Shown: positions 7,691 through 16,783 of the stretch, piece after piece
How the letters are laid out: the number at the start of each line of letters is the position of its first letter
Numbering within the stretch: the first letter of the stretch is position 1
NCBI RefSeq assembly: GCF_017948245.1
Contig: NZ_CP072871.1
Span: 124,001-188,000 of the forward strand
DNA from: Rhizobium sp. NLR16a
GTDB taxonomy: Bacteria > Pseudomonadota > Alphaproteobacteria > Rhizobiales > Rhizobiaceae
Direction of reading: 5' to 3'
DNA: 64,000 nucleotides
The notes under the pieces: generated by a model
Seen by the model: only the letters and a program-made list of their open reading frames with translations
What the model was told of the DNA's origin: nothing
The model's database searches: none
Position numbers and translations under genes: made by a program

Positions 7691-8620
7691 TCAGGTTGTG
7701 TACCAGTAGCGGACGATGTGGAAGAACAGCGGCGCGGCGAAGGTGATAGAGTCCAAGCGGTCGAGCACGCCGCCGTGACCCTCGATTACATAACCCCAGT
7801 CCTTGGCGTTGAGGTCGCGCTTGATCGCCGAGAGTACGAAGCCGCCGAAGAAGCCCGCGACGACGATGACCGTGCTGACGGCCGCCGCCTGCAGCGGCGA
7901 GAACGGCGTCAGGCGATAGAGCAGCGTTCCGACAAGGATGGCCGAGGCGCCGCCGCCGAAGAGGCCTTCGAGCGTTTTCGATGGGCTGATATTCGGCGAG
8001 AAACGATGTTTTCCGAGAAGCTTGCCCCAGACATATTGGAAGACGTCGCTGAGCTGCACGACGATGACGAGATAGACCAGGAGAAGGGCCGAGGGCGTGC
8101 CGGTCTGCAGCATCAGAAGTGCGGGAGCATGGCTGATCGAATAGACTGTCAGCATCAATCCCCATTGCACCCTGGCGGTGCGCGCCAGGAATTCGTTGAC
8201 GTCGCCTGTCAAAGTCGCCACTGCTGGCAGGATCAGGAAGGCATAGACCGGGATGAAGATCGCGAAGAGGCCGTACCAGAGTGTCCCGAGTAGCACATAG
8301 TGCACCGGCAGCACGACGAAGAAGGACAGGAACAGCGCCAGGTGATCGCCGCGCCGCGATGGCGTCAGCGTCCAGAATTCGCGAAGCGCCATGAAGGACA
8401 GGAATGCGAAGAGGACGACCACCGCAGTATCGCCGAGCAGTATCGCACCGCCGAATATTGCCACCATGATCCACCAGGAGCGGATTCGGGCATTGAGATT
8501 GTGGACGGTCGCGACGGATCCGGGCTCGGTCGCGCGCCGCTGAAGGATGAAGCCGATGGCCGAGGCGACCGCCAGCAGACCGAGGATTGCGGCAAGCACG
8601 ATGGAGAAAAAGCTGCTCAT
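7691..8620 (-). CDS. cdsA: Phosphatidate cytidylyltransferase (CDP-diglyceride synthase)
   Basis: 309 residues, integral membrane enzyme that makes CDP-diacylglycerol from phosphatidate and CTP. Many hydrophobic helices begin with SFFSIVLAAILGLLAVASAI. The family signature is present near the C-terminus: AIKRDLNAKDWG, then EGHGGVLDRLDSITFAAPLF, with the paired Asp residues that bind metal. ATG 8620 overlaps the stop of the upstream acyltransferase gene (ATGA), so the two enzymes of consecutive steps are co-translated. This looks like the YnbB/CdsA-like variant that travels with plsC, possibly a second copy besides the housekeeping gene. Confidence 0.93.
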   Translation of the reverse strand: MSSFFSIVLAAILGLLAVASAIGFILQRRATEPGSVATVHNLNARIRSWWIMVAIFGGAILLGDTAVVVLFAFLSFMALREFWTLTPSRRGDHLALFLSFFVVLPVHYVLLGTLWYGLFAIFIPVYAFLILPAVATLTGDVNEFLARTARVQWGLMLTVYSISHAPALLMLQTGTPSALLLVYLVIVVQLSDVFQYVWGKLLGKHRFSPNISPSKTLEGLFGGGASAILVGTLLYRLTPFSPLQAAAVSTVIVVAGFFGGFVLSAIKRDLNAKDWGYVIEGHGGVLDRLDSITFAAPLFFHIVRYWYTT

Positions 8621-9294
8621 GCGATGTGCTTTCCGTCCGCCAACTCGATGACTGCTGCACGGGCGCGGGCCAGGAACACGTCCTTTGCTTCGCCCGGTTC
8701 GATGCGCAGCGGCTTGCCGAAGCGCGCCGTGCAGGTGATCGGCACGATGAGCCAGCTTCCCTTCGGCAGGATGCGCTGAAGATTGTCGAGATGGATCGGC
8801 ACGAGATCGACATCGGGGAAACGGCAGGCAAGGCGATAGATGCCGCTGCGGAACGGGGCGATCTCCTCGCTGGCGCTTCTCGTGCCTTCCGGGAAGATCA
8901 GGACCGAGCGCCCCTCCTCGAGCAGGCGCTCGACCGGCTCCAACGGGTTGCTCTCGGGCAGAGGCTTGCGGTCTATCAGGACGGCGCGCAGGCCTTTCTC
9001 GGCAATGAAACGCCGAAAAGCGCTCGTTCCCCAGTAATCGCGCGCCGCGACCGGGTGGGTCAGCCGCCGCACCGGCCACGGCAGCGCAGCCATGACGGCA
9101 ACGGTATCGACATGGCTGTTGTGATTGGCGAAATAGATGCGGCGGCGGGGGTCGGGCGTACAGCCCCGCCACTCGCTTCGGGCGCCGACCATGATCCGGA
9201 CGAACAGCACGAGAAGGCGACGGACGAGCGCGACCGGCCAGGACGACGACCGGCTCGCGATCGGCCGCCCCGAGGCGTCTTCTTCTTCACCCAT
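8617..9294 (-). CDS. plsC: 1-acyl-sn-glycerol-3-phosphate acyltransferase family protein
   Basis: 225 residues; transfers an acyl group to lysophosphatidate or a similar lysolipid at the inner membrane. The catalytic NH-x4-D motif is seen as NHNSHVDTVAV (about residues 57-62), followed by the glycerophosphate-binding LIFPEGTRSASEE and VPIHLDNLQRI. A hydrophobic segment (VRRLLVLFVRIMVG) near residue 25 can anchor it. It is directly upstream of cdsA with a 4-base overlap, giving a lysophosphatidate to CDP-diacylglycerol unit. The family is broad; an acceptor other than lysophosphatidate is possible. Confidence 0.9.
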   Translation of the reverse strand: MGEEEDASGRPIASRSSSWPVALVRRLLVLFVRIMVGARSEWRGCTPDPRRRIYFANHNSHVDTVAVMAALPWPVRRLTHPVAARDYWGTSAFRRFIAEKGLRAVLIDRKPLPESNPLEPVERLLEEGRSVLIFPEGTRSASEEIAPFRSGIYRLACRFPDVDLVPIHLDNLQRILPKGSWLIVPITCTARFGKPLRIEPGEAKDVFLARARAAVIELADGKHIA

Positions 9295-9467
9295 TTCAAT
9301 TTCCCCAACCCAATTGATCTATGCATAGCCTGCCGGAGTCGTCGCGCCAAGCCCTGCAAACCCGGCCCGAGAAGCACGGCGGCACCGCGCGTGCAGCCCT
9401 GCCATATCTCGTTCTTTCAGCCAGGTCGTGGCGACCGATCAGCCTGATTTTTAAGCTCATTCGTTGC

Positions 9468-9495
9468 TTGACACATTTTTGGGCGTTGCTATGAT
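9468..9495 (+). promoter_or_regulatory. Strong sigma-70-type promoter of the BMP importer operon
   Basis: TTGACA at 9468-9473, 16-base spacer, TATGAT at 9490-9495: near-consensus for the housekeeping sigma factor. A start point near 9502 leaves a leader of roughly 29 bases before ATG 9531, with GGGGAG as ribosome site. The rest of the 236-base divergent interval (9295-9530) shows no ORF and no clear promoter for plsC. Confidence 0.7.
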
Positions 9496-9530
9496 TTTTG
9501 AACCAAATGGTAAAAAAAGGGGAGCAATCA

Positions 9531-10517
9531 ATGACCAAAGACATCCTGATTTCACGCCGGGCAGTCATCGCATCGGGCATTGCGCTTGGCGTCAGCGGCT
9601 TCGCCCCGCTGGCCAGGGCTGCTGCGCCGTTGAAAGTTGCCGGCATCCATGCGTCGCCGGTTGAAAATGCCTGGAACTCCTGTCTGCACAAGGCCCTCCA
9701 GGATGCGGCCAAGGACGGCGTCATCGAATATGTCTTCTCCGAGGGCGTCTCCGGCACCGATTATCCCCGCGCCATGCGTGAATATGCCGAACAGGGCAAC
9801 AAGCTGATTATCGGCGAGGCCTATGCGGTGGAAAAGGAGGCGCGGCAGGTCGCGGCCGATTATCCCGATACCGCTTTCGTGCTGGGTTCAAGCGGCGAGC
9901 AGGCCGGCGACAATTTTGGCGTCTTCGGCACCTGGAACCATGACGGCGCCTATCTCGCCGGCATGCTGGCGGGCAAGATGACCAAGTCGAACATCGTCGG
10001 TTCGGTCGGCGCCATTCCGATCCCCGAGGTCAATATGCTGATCAACGCCTTTGCCGCGGGCGTCAAGGCGGTCAACCCCAATGCCAAGCACCTCGTCTCG
10101 TTCATCGGCACCTTTTTCGATCCGCCGAAGGCCCGTGAAGCCGGTCTTGCCCAGATCGACGCCGGCGCCGACATCCTGTTCGGCGAGCGCATCGGCACGG
10201 CCGACGCTGCCAAGGAACGCGGCATCAAGTCGGTCGGCTCGCTGGTCGATTACACGCCGCGTTATCCGGATACGGTGTTTGCCAACGCCATGTGGTATTT
10301 CCGCCCGATCCTCAATGCCGCGATCGCCGATGTCGCTGCCGGCAAACCAGTCGGGAGGAACTACACGTCTTACGGCCTGATGAAGGAAGGCGGCAGCGAT
10401 ATCGTCTTCGTCAAGGGCGTGGCGCCTGCCGAGGCGGAGGCCGCGATGGAAGCCAAGCGGGCGGAGATCAAGGCCGGCACCTTCGAAGTTCCGAAGTTGA
10501 TGGAAGAGCCGAAGTAG
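9531..10517 (+). CDS. BMP family ABC transporter substrate-binding protein
   Basis: 328 residues, periplasmic binding protein of the basic membrane protein/PnrA type, which binds nucleosides or related bases. The signal region DILISRRAVIASGIALGVSG has a twin-arginine and ends at LARA, so Tat export is possible. The mature part shows KVAGIHASPVENAWNSCLHK, then GTWNHDGAYLAGMLAGKM, family hallmarks. I start at ATG 9531, 4 bases after GGGGAG; the in-frame 9498 start has no ribosome site. It heads an operon with the ATPase, two permeases, an amidase and a cytosine-deaminase-like enzyme, which points to a nitrogen heterocycle or its amide as ligand. Confidence 0.92.
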   Translation: MTKDILISRRAVIASGIALGVSGFAPLARAAAPLKVAGIHASPVENAWNSCLHKALQDAAKDGVIEYVFSEGVSGTDYPRAMREYAEQGNKLIIGEAYAVEKEARQVAADYPDTAFVLGSSGEQAGDNFGVFGTWNHDGAYLAGMLAGKMTKSNIVGSVGAIPIPEVNMLINAFAAGVKAVNPNAKHLVSFIGTFFDPPKAREAGLAQIDAGADILFGERIGTADAAKERGIKSVGSLVDYTPRYPDTVFANAMWYFRPILNAAIADVAAGKPVGRNYTSYGLMKEGGSDIVFVKGVAPAEAEAAMEAKRAEIKAGTFEVPKLMEEPK

Positions 10518-10525
10518 TTCGCCCC

Positions 10526-11938
10526 ATGCAGGGCGATGCGACGGAACTGGCGGCAGCGATCAGGCATGGCAGCCTGAGTGCTGCAGAAGCGTTGCAGATC
10601 TCCCTCGAGGCCGCCGCACGGCATGAGTCGCTCGGCGCGATCGCCTATCTCGATGCCGCCATGGGTTTCGCCGCGGCGCACGCCTGCGATCGGGAGCGGC
10701 AGAGCGCGCCCGGCGATTTTGCCGCCCGGCCCTTTCCCGGCGTGCCGACCTTGGCGAAAGATCTTGGCGGCCCCTTTGCCGGGTTGCCGGTGACGGCTGG
10801 TTCTCGCCTCTTCGAACGAAAGGGCGGCGAAGCCGATTCCGATCTTGCTTCTCGGTTCCGCGATGCTGGCTTCTGCCTGTTCGGCTTGACGACGAGCCCG
10901 GAATTCGGCCTTTCGCTCGCCAGCGAACCGGCAATCGGGCCTGTCTGCCGCAATCCGCTCGATCCGGCCCGCACCGCCGGCGGCTCCTCCGGCGGCGCTG
11001 CGGCGGCGGTTGCGGCCGGGATCGTCGCGATCGCCCATGCCACCGACGCCGGCGGCTCGATCCGTGTGCCGGCCGCCTGTTGCGGCCTCGTCGGACTGAA
11101 GCCGACCCGCGGCGCCATTCCGGGCGGACCATCCTTCGGCAACCACCTCGCCGGCATCGCCAGCGAACTCGCGGTCTGCCGCTCGGTGCGGGATACGGCA
11201 CTGATTTTCAGCCGGTTGACCGGTCATGCGCGCGGCCCTGTTGCGGATCCCTCCCCTGTCGATACCGGCGCTGGCCGTTTGCGGATCGGCTTGCTGACCG
11301 ATACTGGGTCGGCCTACCCGACCGAGGGCGATCGGCTCACAGCCGTCGAGGCGGCGGTGCGCGTGCTCGAGAACGATGGACATGTCGTCGTCCCGCTCGC
11401 CTGGACCGACTTCGAATGGAGCGTCATCGCCAGCAGCCGCGCCTTCGCCGATATCGTTTCCGTCAACCTCGCCGCGCTCATCGAGGCGGCAGTGCTCGAT
11501 GAAAGCAGGGCCGAGCCTCTCACGCAGGCTTTCGCGGCGCGCGGGCGGGCACTGTCGGCCATTATGCTCTGGAACACCCTGAGCGACGCCGTCCTGGTGA
11601 GCCATCGTCTCTGGTCACTGTTCGACAGGGTCGATTGCATCCTGATGCCGATGCTCGCCGCCGCGCCCCTTGCGATCGGCTCCTTTCCGTCCGATCATGC
11701 CGACACGGAACTGCATCTCGAACGAATGGCGGCATTCGCGCCGCTTGCCTGCCTGGCCAATATTTCGGGTTTTCCTGCTTTGACGCTCCCTTTCGGACAG
11801 GATCAACAGGCTATGCCGCTGCCGCTGCAGCTCTTGGCGCCTATGGGCCACGAGCCACGCCTTCTGTCGCTTGCCGCACGCCTGGAGGCCGAGGGGCGAT
11901 GGCAGCACCGGTTTCCGGTGGCGGGATTGTTGTCATGA
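10526..11938 (+). CDS. Amidase (amidase-signature family)
   Basis: 470 residues, full length for the family. The Ser-cisSer-Lys catalytic triad is visible: Lys78 in VPTLAKDLGG, the glycine-serine run AGGSSGGAAAA (Ser154) and DAGGSIRVPA (Ser178, nucleophile), with 24 residues between the serines as in other members. It hydrolyses a C-N amide bond of an unknown substrate in the cytoplasm. ATG 10526 lies 8 bases after the binding-protein stop, and its end overlaps the ATPase start, so it is embedded in the transport operon. It probably processes the imported compound together with the deaminase-like enzyme downstream. Confidence 0.92.
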   Translation: MQGDATELAAAIRHGSLSAAEALQISLEAAARHESLGAIAYLDAAMGFAAAHACDRERQSAPGDFAARPFPGVPTLAKDLGGPFAGLPVTAGSRLFERKGGEADSDLASRFRDAGFCLFGLTTSPEFGLSLASEPAIGPVCRNPLDPARTAGGSSGGAAAAVAAGIVAIAHATDAGGSIRVPAACCGLVGLKPTRGAIPGGPSFGNHLAGIASELAVCRSVRDTALIFSRLTGHARGPVADPSPVDTGAGRLRIGLLTDTGSAYPTEGDRLTAVEAAVRVLENDGHVVVPLAWTDFEWSVIASSRAFADIVSVNLAALIEAAVLDESRAEPLTQAFAARGRALSAIMLWNTLSDAVLVSHRLWSLFDRVDCILMPMLAAAPLAIGSFPSDHADTELHLERMAAFAPLACLANISGFPALTLPFGQDQQAMPLPLQLLAPMGHEPRLLSLAARLEAEGRWQHRFPVAGLLS

Positions 11939-13467
11939 CCGGGTCTGTTCTCGAGATTGTCGGCGTCAGCAAACGCTTCGGCGCCAATCTCGCCAATGAC
12001 GATATTTCCATGACCCTCGCCAAGGGCGAGATCGTGGCCCTGCTCGGCGAGAACGGTGCCGGCAAGACCACGCTGATGAGTATCCTTTTCGGCCATTACG
12101 TGCCGGATGCCGGCCGAATTCTGATCGACGGCGCCGAGCTGCCGCAGGGAAAGCCGCGCGCGGCAATCCGCGCCGGCGTCGGCATGGTGCACCAGCATTT
12201 CTCGCTCGCCCCCAATCTGACGGTCCTTGAAAATGTCATGACCGGCACGGAGGGACTATGGTCCTGGCGTTCGGCAACGTCAGCGGCGCGCAAGAAGCTC
12301 CTGGCCATTTCCGAGCGCTTCGGCCTCACGGTTGATCCCGACGCTCGCCTTGGCGATCTGTCGGTCGGTGAGCAGCAGCGAGTGGAAATCCTCAAGGCGC
12401 TCTACAACGACGCCCGCATCCTCATCCTCGACGAGCCGACGGCGGTGCTGACCAACATCGAGGCCGAGCGGCTGTTCACGACGCTGAAGGAAATGGCCCG
12501 CCAGGGCCTGTCGTTGATCTTTATCTCGCACAAGCTCGATGAGGTCATGGCTGCGGCCGACCGCATCGTCGTCTTACGCGGCGGCAAGATGGTCGCCGAA
12601 CGCAGGGCAGCGGAAACCAGCAAGGCGGAACTCGCCGAACTGATGGTCGGGCGGCGCGTCACACGGCCCGTGCGCGAGCCGTCGACACCCGGGGCCATTG
12701 CCCTCGAAGCGGACGGCGTGACGGTGCGCACCGGCGGCGTCGATCGGCTGAAATCGGTCAGCTTTCGGCTGCATCAGGGCGAGATCCTCGGCATCATCGG
12801 CGTTTCGGGCAATGGCCAGGCGGCGTTGGCGCGCCTTCTGTCCGGCACGCTGGCGCGCAGCGGCGGCGACCTCAGGCTGTTCGGGGAAGCGGTCGGTCAT
12901 CTCGGCGTCGCCGATGTCGTCGAAGCCGGCATTGGCCGCATTCCCGAGGACCGCAACCATGAGGGCGTGATCGGCGAAATGGCCATCTGGGAAAATGCGG
13001 TGCTGGAGCGCATCGCTTCGCCCACCTTCTCGCGCCGCGGCCTCGTCAACCGCAAGGCCGGCATGGCCTTTGCCCGCGAGATCATCGACGGCTTCGACGT
13101 TCGCGGCGGCGGCCCGGCAACCCGCGCGCGGCTGCTGTCCGGCGGCAATATGCAAAAGCTCATTCTCGGGCGCAGTCTATATCGGCGGCCGCGCATCCTG
13201 ATCGCGGCGCAGCCTGCGCGCGGCCTCGATGAAGGTGCGGTTGCCGCCGTGCATGCGCGCCTGCTGGAAGCTCGTCGGCAGGGGACTGCGGTGCTGCTGA
13301 TCTCGGAGGATCTTGACGAGGTGATTGCGCTTGCAGACCGCATACAGGCGATCGTCGGCGGCCGGCTGTCGCCGCCCGTCGACGCCGATGGCGCCGACGC
13401 CCGCAGGCTGGGGCTGATGATGGCCGGCGAATGGCAAGAGACCCGCGAGGCCGATCATGCGATTTGA
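11935..13467 (+). CDS. ABC transporter ATP-binding protein with two NBDs, BMP/nucleoside type
   Basis: 510 residues; two tandem nucleotide-binding domains energise the importer. The first is complete: Walker A GENGAGKTTLMS, signature LSVGEQQRVEILKA, Walker B ILILDEPTAVL. The second is degenerate, as usual in this family: GVSGNGQAALARLLSG in place of Walker A, LLSGGNMQKLILGRS as signature and LIAAQPARGLD without the catalytic Asp-Glu. ATG 11935 overlaps the amidase stop (ATGA); an earlier in-frame ATG at 11898 would add a few residues. The 3' end overlaps the next permease by 11 bases. Confidence 0.93.
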   Translation: MTGSVLEIVGVSKRFGANLANDDISMTLAKGEIVALLGENGAGKTTLMSILFGHYVPDAGRILIDGAELPQGKPRAAIRAGVGMVHQHFSLAPNLTVLENVMTGTEGLWSWRSATSAARKKLLAISERFGLTVDPDARLGDLSVGEQQRVEILKALYNDARILILDEPTAVLTNIEAERLFTTLKEMARQGLSLIFISHKLDEVMAAADRIVVLRGGKMVAERRAAETSKAELAELMVGRRVTRPVREPSTPGAIALEADGVTVRTGGVDRLKSVSFRLHQGEILGIIGVSGNGQAALARLLSGTLARSGGDLRLFGEAVGHLGVADVVEAGIGRIPEDRNHEGVIGEMAIWENAVLERIASPTFSRRGLVNRKAGMAFAREIIDGFDVRGGGPATRARLLSGGNMQKLILGRSLYRRPRILIAAQPARGLDEGAVAAVHARLLEARRQGTAVLLISEDLDEVIALADRIQAIVGGRLSPPVDADGADARRLGLMMAGEWQETREADHAI

Positions 13468-14506
13468 GCGCCGCGAGCACCGCCCGCTTTACCTGCTGAT
13501 CGCCACCCCCGTCATCGCCATCATCGCGGCGCTGGCGCTGGCGGGCATCTTGATCTCGATCGCCGGCGCACCTGTTCTCGACGCCTATTGGCGCATTCTG
13601 ACCGGCGCCTTCGGTTCGCGGCTTTCGGCGACCGAAACGCTGACACGGGCAACGCCGCTGATGCTGACCGGGCTTGCTGCCGCCGTCGCCTTCCGGGCGC
13701 GGCTCTGGAATATTGGCGCCGAGGGCCAGTTCTATCTCGGCGCCATTGCCGTTGCGGCAGCAAGTTCGAAACTGCTGGGCAATCTTCCCGCGCCCATCCT
13801 CGTCCCGCTCCTGCTGCTGATCGGCGCCATCGCCGGCATGGTGCTGATCCTGGTTCCGCTATGGCTCAGGCTGCGCTTTTCCGTCGATGAGGTCGTCACC
13901 AGCCTGCTCATCAACTTCATCGCCGTGCTTTTCGTGTCGATGCTGATCGACGGGGTTCTCAAGGATCCGCTCGCTTTCGGCTGGCCGCAGTCGCAATCCG
14001 TCAGCGATCACGCCATGCTGCCGAAGCTGATCGCCCGCTCGCGCCTGCATATCGGCTTTTCGATCGCCATCGTTCTTGCCGTCGTCGTCCATTTCGTTCA
14101 GTCCCGTACGGTGTTCGGCATGCAGTCCCGCGCTGCGGGCCTCAATCCCGCCGGCGCGGTCTTCGCAGGTGTGCCCCTCGGCAGAACGCTGGTGAAGGTC
14201 GCCTGCCTCTCGGGCGGGCTTGCGGGGCTTGCAGGCGCGATCGAGGTGATGGGCGTCAAGGGTTACGTGACGACCGATCTGTCGCCCGGTTTCGGCTACG
14301 CCGGCATCGTGGTGGCGATGCTTGCCAATCTCAATCCGCTCGGTGTCGTCTTCGCCGCCATTTTCACGGCCACCATGTTCGTGGGCGCCGACGGCATGAG
14401 CCGGGGTCTCGGCATCCCGACCTATATCGCCGATGTCACAGTGGCGCTGTCGCTGCTGACGATGCTGATCGCGTTGTTCTTCACCCAGTACAGGATCCGG
14501 CGATGA
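13457..14506 (+). CDS. ABC transporter permease, BMP/nucleoside type (first)
   Basis: 349 residues with about nine hydrophobic segments, beginning LYLLIATPVIAIIAALALAG. The family phrase TPLMLTGLAAAVAFRARLWN followed by NIGAEGQFYLGAIA identifies the YufP/RbsC-related branch of permeases. It starts inside the end of the ATPase gene (11-base overlap) and overlaps the second permease by 4 bases, so the three are stoichiometric partners. It forms half of the inner-membrane channel. Confidence 0.92.
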   Translation: MRFERREHRPLYLLIATPVIAIIAALALAGILISIAGAPVLDAYWRILTGAFGSRLSATETLTRATPLMLTGLAAAVAFRARLWNIGAEGQFYLGAIAVAAASSKLLGNLPAPILVPLLLLIGAIAGMVLILVPLWLRLRFSVDEVVTSLLINFIAVLFVSMLIDGVLKDPLAFGWPQSQSVSDHAMLPKLIARSRLHIGFSIAIVLAVVVHFVQSRTVFGMQSRAAGLNPAGAVFAGVPLGRTLVKVACLSGGLAGLAGAIEVMGVKGYVTTDLSPGFGYAGIVVAMLANLNPLGVVFAAIFTATMFVGADGMSRGLGIPTYIADVTVALSLLTMLIALFFTQYRIRR

Positions 14507-15447
14507 TGCAGCTGTTCGATATCATCGCCTCCGCCGGCCTCTGGGCGGCAATCCTGCGGATCGCCACGCCGCTGATTTTCGGCACGCTCGGCGCCCTGCT
14601 CTGTGAACGGGCGGGTGTGCTCAATCTCGGCATCGAAGGCATCATGACCTTCGGCGCGATGATCGGCTGGCTTTCCGTCTATCATGGCGCCGATCTTTGG
14701 ACCGGCCTGCTGATTGCTGCGATCGCCGGCGGCGTCTTCGGTCTGCTGCATGCGGGGCTGACGGTGACGCTCGGCCTCTCGCAGCATGTCTCCGGTCTCG
14801 GCGTCACGCTCTTTGCATCGAGCTTCAGTTATTATGTCTTCCGGCTGATCGTGCCGCTTGCCAATACGCCGCCGACCATCGTGCCGTTCCAGCCGATCGC
14901 CATTCCCGTCCTCTCGACGCTGCCTTTCATCGGCCCGGCCTTCTTCACGCAGACCGCGCCGACCTATCTTGCGATCCTGATCGCCCTGTTGATGGCCTAC
15001 ATCATCTTCCGCACGCCCATGGGGCTTGCGATCCGCATGACCGGCGAAAACCCGCATGCTGCGGAAGCCCAGGGCGTCAATCCGATGAAGGTGCGTTACG
15101 GCGCGGTCATCGCCGGCAGCGCGCTGATGGGAATGGGCGGCGCCTTCCTGACCTTGTCGGCGTTCAACAGCTTCTTCCCGACCATGGTGCAGGGGCGCGG
15201 ATGGATCTGCATCGCGCTCGTCGTCTTCGCCTCCTGGCGGCCGGGCCGGGCGCTTTTCGGCGCCCTGCTCTTCGCGTTCTTCGATGCCTTTCAGCTTCGG
15301 CTGCAAACCGTGCTGAGCGGGCTTGTGCCCTATCAGCTCTTCCTGATGACGCCCTATATTCTCTCCATCGCCGCGCTTGCCGTCATGGCCCGCCGCGCCC
15401 GCGTTCCGCAGGCGCTGATGCAGCCCTACCGCCGCGGCGAGCGCTGA
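14503..15447 (+). CDS. ABC transporter permease, BMP/nucleoside type (second)
   Basis: 314 residues, about eight to nine membrane helices, YufQ-like. Seen: ILRIATPLIFGTLGALLCER followed by AGVLNLGIEGIMTFGAMIG, the mark of this permease group, and LGLAIRMTGENPHAAEAQGV near the cytoplasmic coupling loop. ATG 14503 overlaps the previous stop. With the first permease it forms the membrane channel. The deaminase-like gene follows after 26 bases. Confidence 0.92.
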   Translation: MMQLFDIIASAGLWAAILRIATPLIFGTLGALLCERAGVLNLGIEGIMTFGAMIGWLSVYHGADLWTGLLIAAIAGGVFGLLHAGLTVTLGLSQHVSGLGVTLFASSFSYYVFRLIVPLANTPPTIVPFQPIAIPVLSTLPFIGPAFFTQTAPTYLAILIALLMAYIIFRTPMGLAIRMTGENPHAAEAQGVNPMKVRYGAVIAGSALMGMGGAFLTLSAFNSFFPTMVQGRGWICIALVVFASWRPGRALFGALLFAFFDAFQLRLQTVLSGLVPYQLFLMTPYILSIAALAVMARRARVPQALMQPYRRGER

Positions 15448-15473
15448 GACCGTCCACATCCAACGAGGCTCCG

Positions 15474-16763
15474 ATGTTCGATCTGATCGTCAGAAACGCA
15501 AATCTCCCCGATGGCCGCACCGGCATCGATATCGGCATCGAGGGCGGCAGGATCTTTGCCGTCGAGCCCAATCTCCAGGCGCAGGCTGGCGAAGAAATCG
15601 ATGCAACCGGCAGGCTGATCAGCCCGCCTTTCGTCGATCCGCATTTTCATATGGACGCCACCCTGTCGCTCGGCCTGCCGCGCATGAACGTCTCCGGCAC
15701 GCTGCTCGAAGGCATAGCACTTTGGGGCGAGCTGCGCCCCATCGTGACGAGGGAAGAACTGGTCGATCGCGCGCTGCGCTATTGCGATCTGGCGGTGACG
15801 CAAGGCCTGCTTTTCATCCGCAGCCATGTCGATACCAGCGATCCCAGGCTGGTGACGGTCGAGGCGATGATCGAGGTCCGCGAGAGGGTCGCGCCCTATA
15901 TCGACCTGCAATTGGTCGCCTTCCCGCAAGACGGCTATTACCGCTCGCCGGGCGCGATCGACGCGCTCAACCGTGCTCTCGACATGGGCGTCGACATCGT
16001 CGGCGGCATTCCGCACTTCGAACGGACGATGGGCGAAGGGACGGCCTCGGTCGAGGCGCTCTGCCGTATCGCCGCCGATCGCGGCCTGCCGGTCGACATG
16101 CATTGCGACGAAACCGACGATCCGCTCTCGCGCCATATCGAGACGCTGGCCGCGCAAACCATCCGCTTCGGACTGCAGGGACGTGTCGCTGGCTCGCATC
16201 TGACCTCGATGCATTCGATGGACAATTATTATGTTTCCAAGCTCATCCCGCTGATGGCAGAGGCTAAGATCAACGTCATCCCCAATCCGCTGATCAACAT
16301 CATGCTGCAAGGCCGGCACGATACCTATCCGAAACGCCGCGGCATGACCCGCGTGAGGGAGTTGATGGATGCCGGGCTCAACGTTTCCTTCGGGCATGAT
16401 TGCGTCATGGACCCGTGGTATTCGATGGGATCAGGCGACATGCTGGAGGTCGGCCATATGGCGATCCATGTCGCGCAGATGGCCGGCATCGAAGACAAGA
16501 AGAAGATCTTCGATGCCCTGACGGTCAACTCGGCAAAGACGATGGGCCTTTCAGGTTACGGCCTGGAGAAGGGATGCAACGCCGACCTCGTCATCCTCCA
16601 GGCGCGCGATACGCTGGAAGCGCTGCGGCTGAAGCCGAACCGACTGGCCGTGATCCGCCGCGGCAAGGTTATCGTCCGCTCGGCGCCGCGCATCGGCGAG
16701 CTTTTCCTGGACGGGCGTCCGGCCCGGATCGATGGTGGTCTGGATTACGCGCCGCGCTATTGA
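15474..16763 (+). CDS. Cytosine deaminase-like amidohydrolase (CodA family)
   Basis: 429 residues, cytoplasmic metal-dependent amidohydrolase. Metal ligands and catalytic groups are placed as in E. coli CodA: the HxH in DPHFHMDATLS, DMHCDETDD (His plus catalytic Glu three residues on), GSHLTSMHSMD, and FGHDCVMDPWYSMGSGDM with the late Asp. The end (GCNADLVILQARDTLEALR) is the returning beta-sandwich domain. Family members remove the amino group from cytosine, creatinine or triazine-type rings. As last gene of the BMP importer operon it presumably acts on the imported base, before or after the amidase. Exact substrate is not readable. Confidence 0.9.
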   Translation: MFDLIVRNANLPDGRTGIDIGIEGGRIFAVEPNLQAQAGEEIDATGRLISPPFVDPHFHMDATLSLGLPRMNVSGTLLEGIALWGELRPIVTREELVDRALRYCDLAVTQGLLFIRSHVDTSDPRLVTVEAMIEVRERVAPYIDLQLVAFPQDGYYRSPGAIDALNRALDMGVDIVGGIPHFERTMGEGTASVEALCRIAADRGLPVDMHCDETDDPLSRHIETLAAQTIRFGLQGRVAGSHLTSMHSMDNYYVSKLIPLMAEAKINVIPNPLINIMLQGRHDTYPKRRGMTRVRELMDAGLNVSFGHDCVMDPWYSMGSGDMLEVGHMAIHVAQMAGIEDKKKIFDALTVNSAKTMGLSGYGLEKGCNADLVILQARDTLEALRLKPNRLAVIRRGKVIVRSAPRIGELFLDGRPARIDGGLDYAPRY

Positions 16764-16783
16764 GACGCGACGACGCCTGCGCG

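Noticed and set aside
14422..15459. 345-residue minus-strand ORF opposite the second BMP permease
   Set aside because: The permease reading has membrane helices and family motifs; the opposite frame is charged, repetitive and typical antisense translation.
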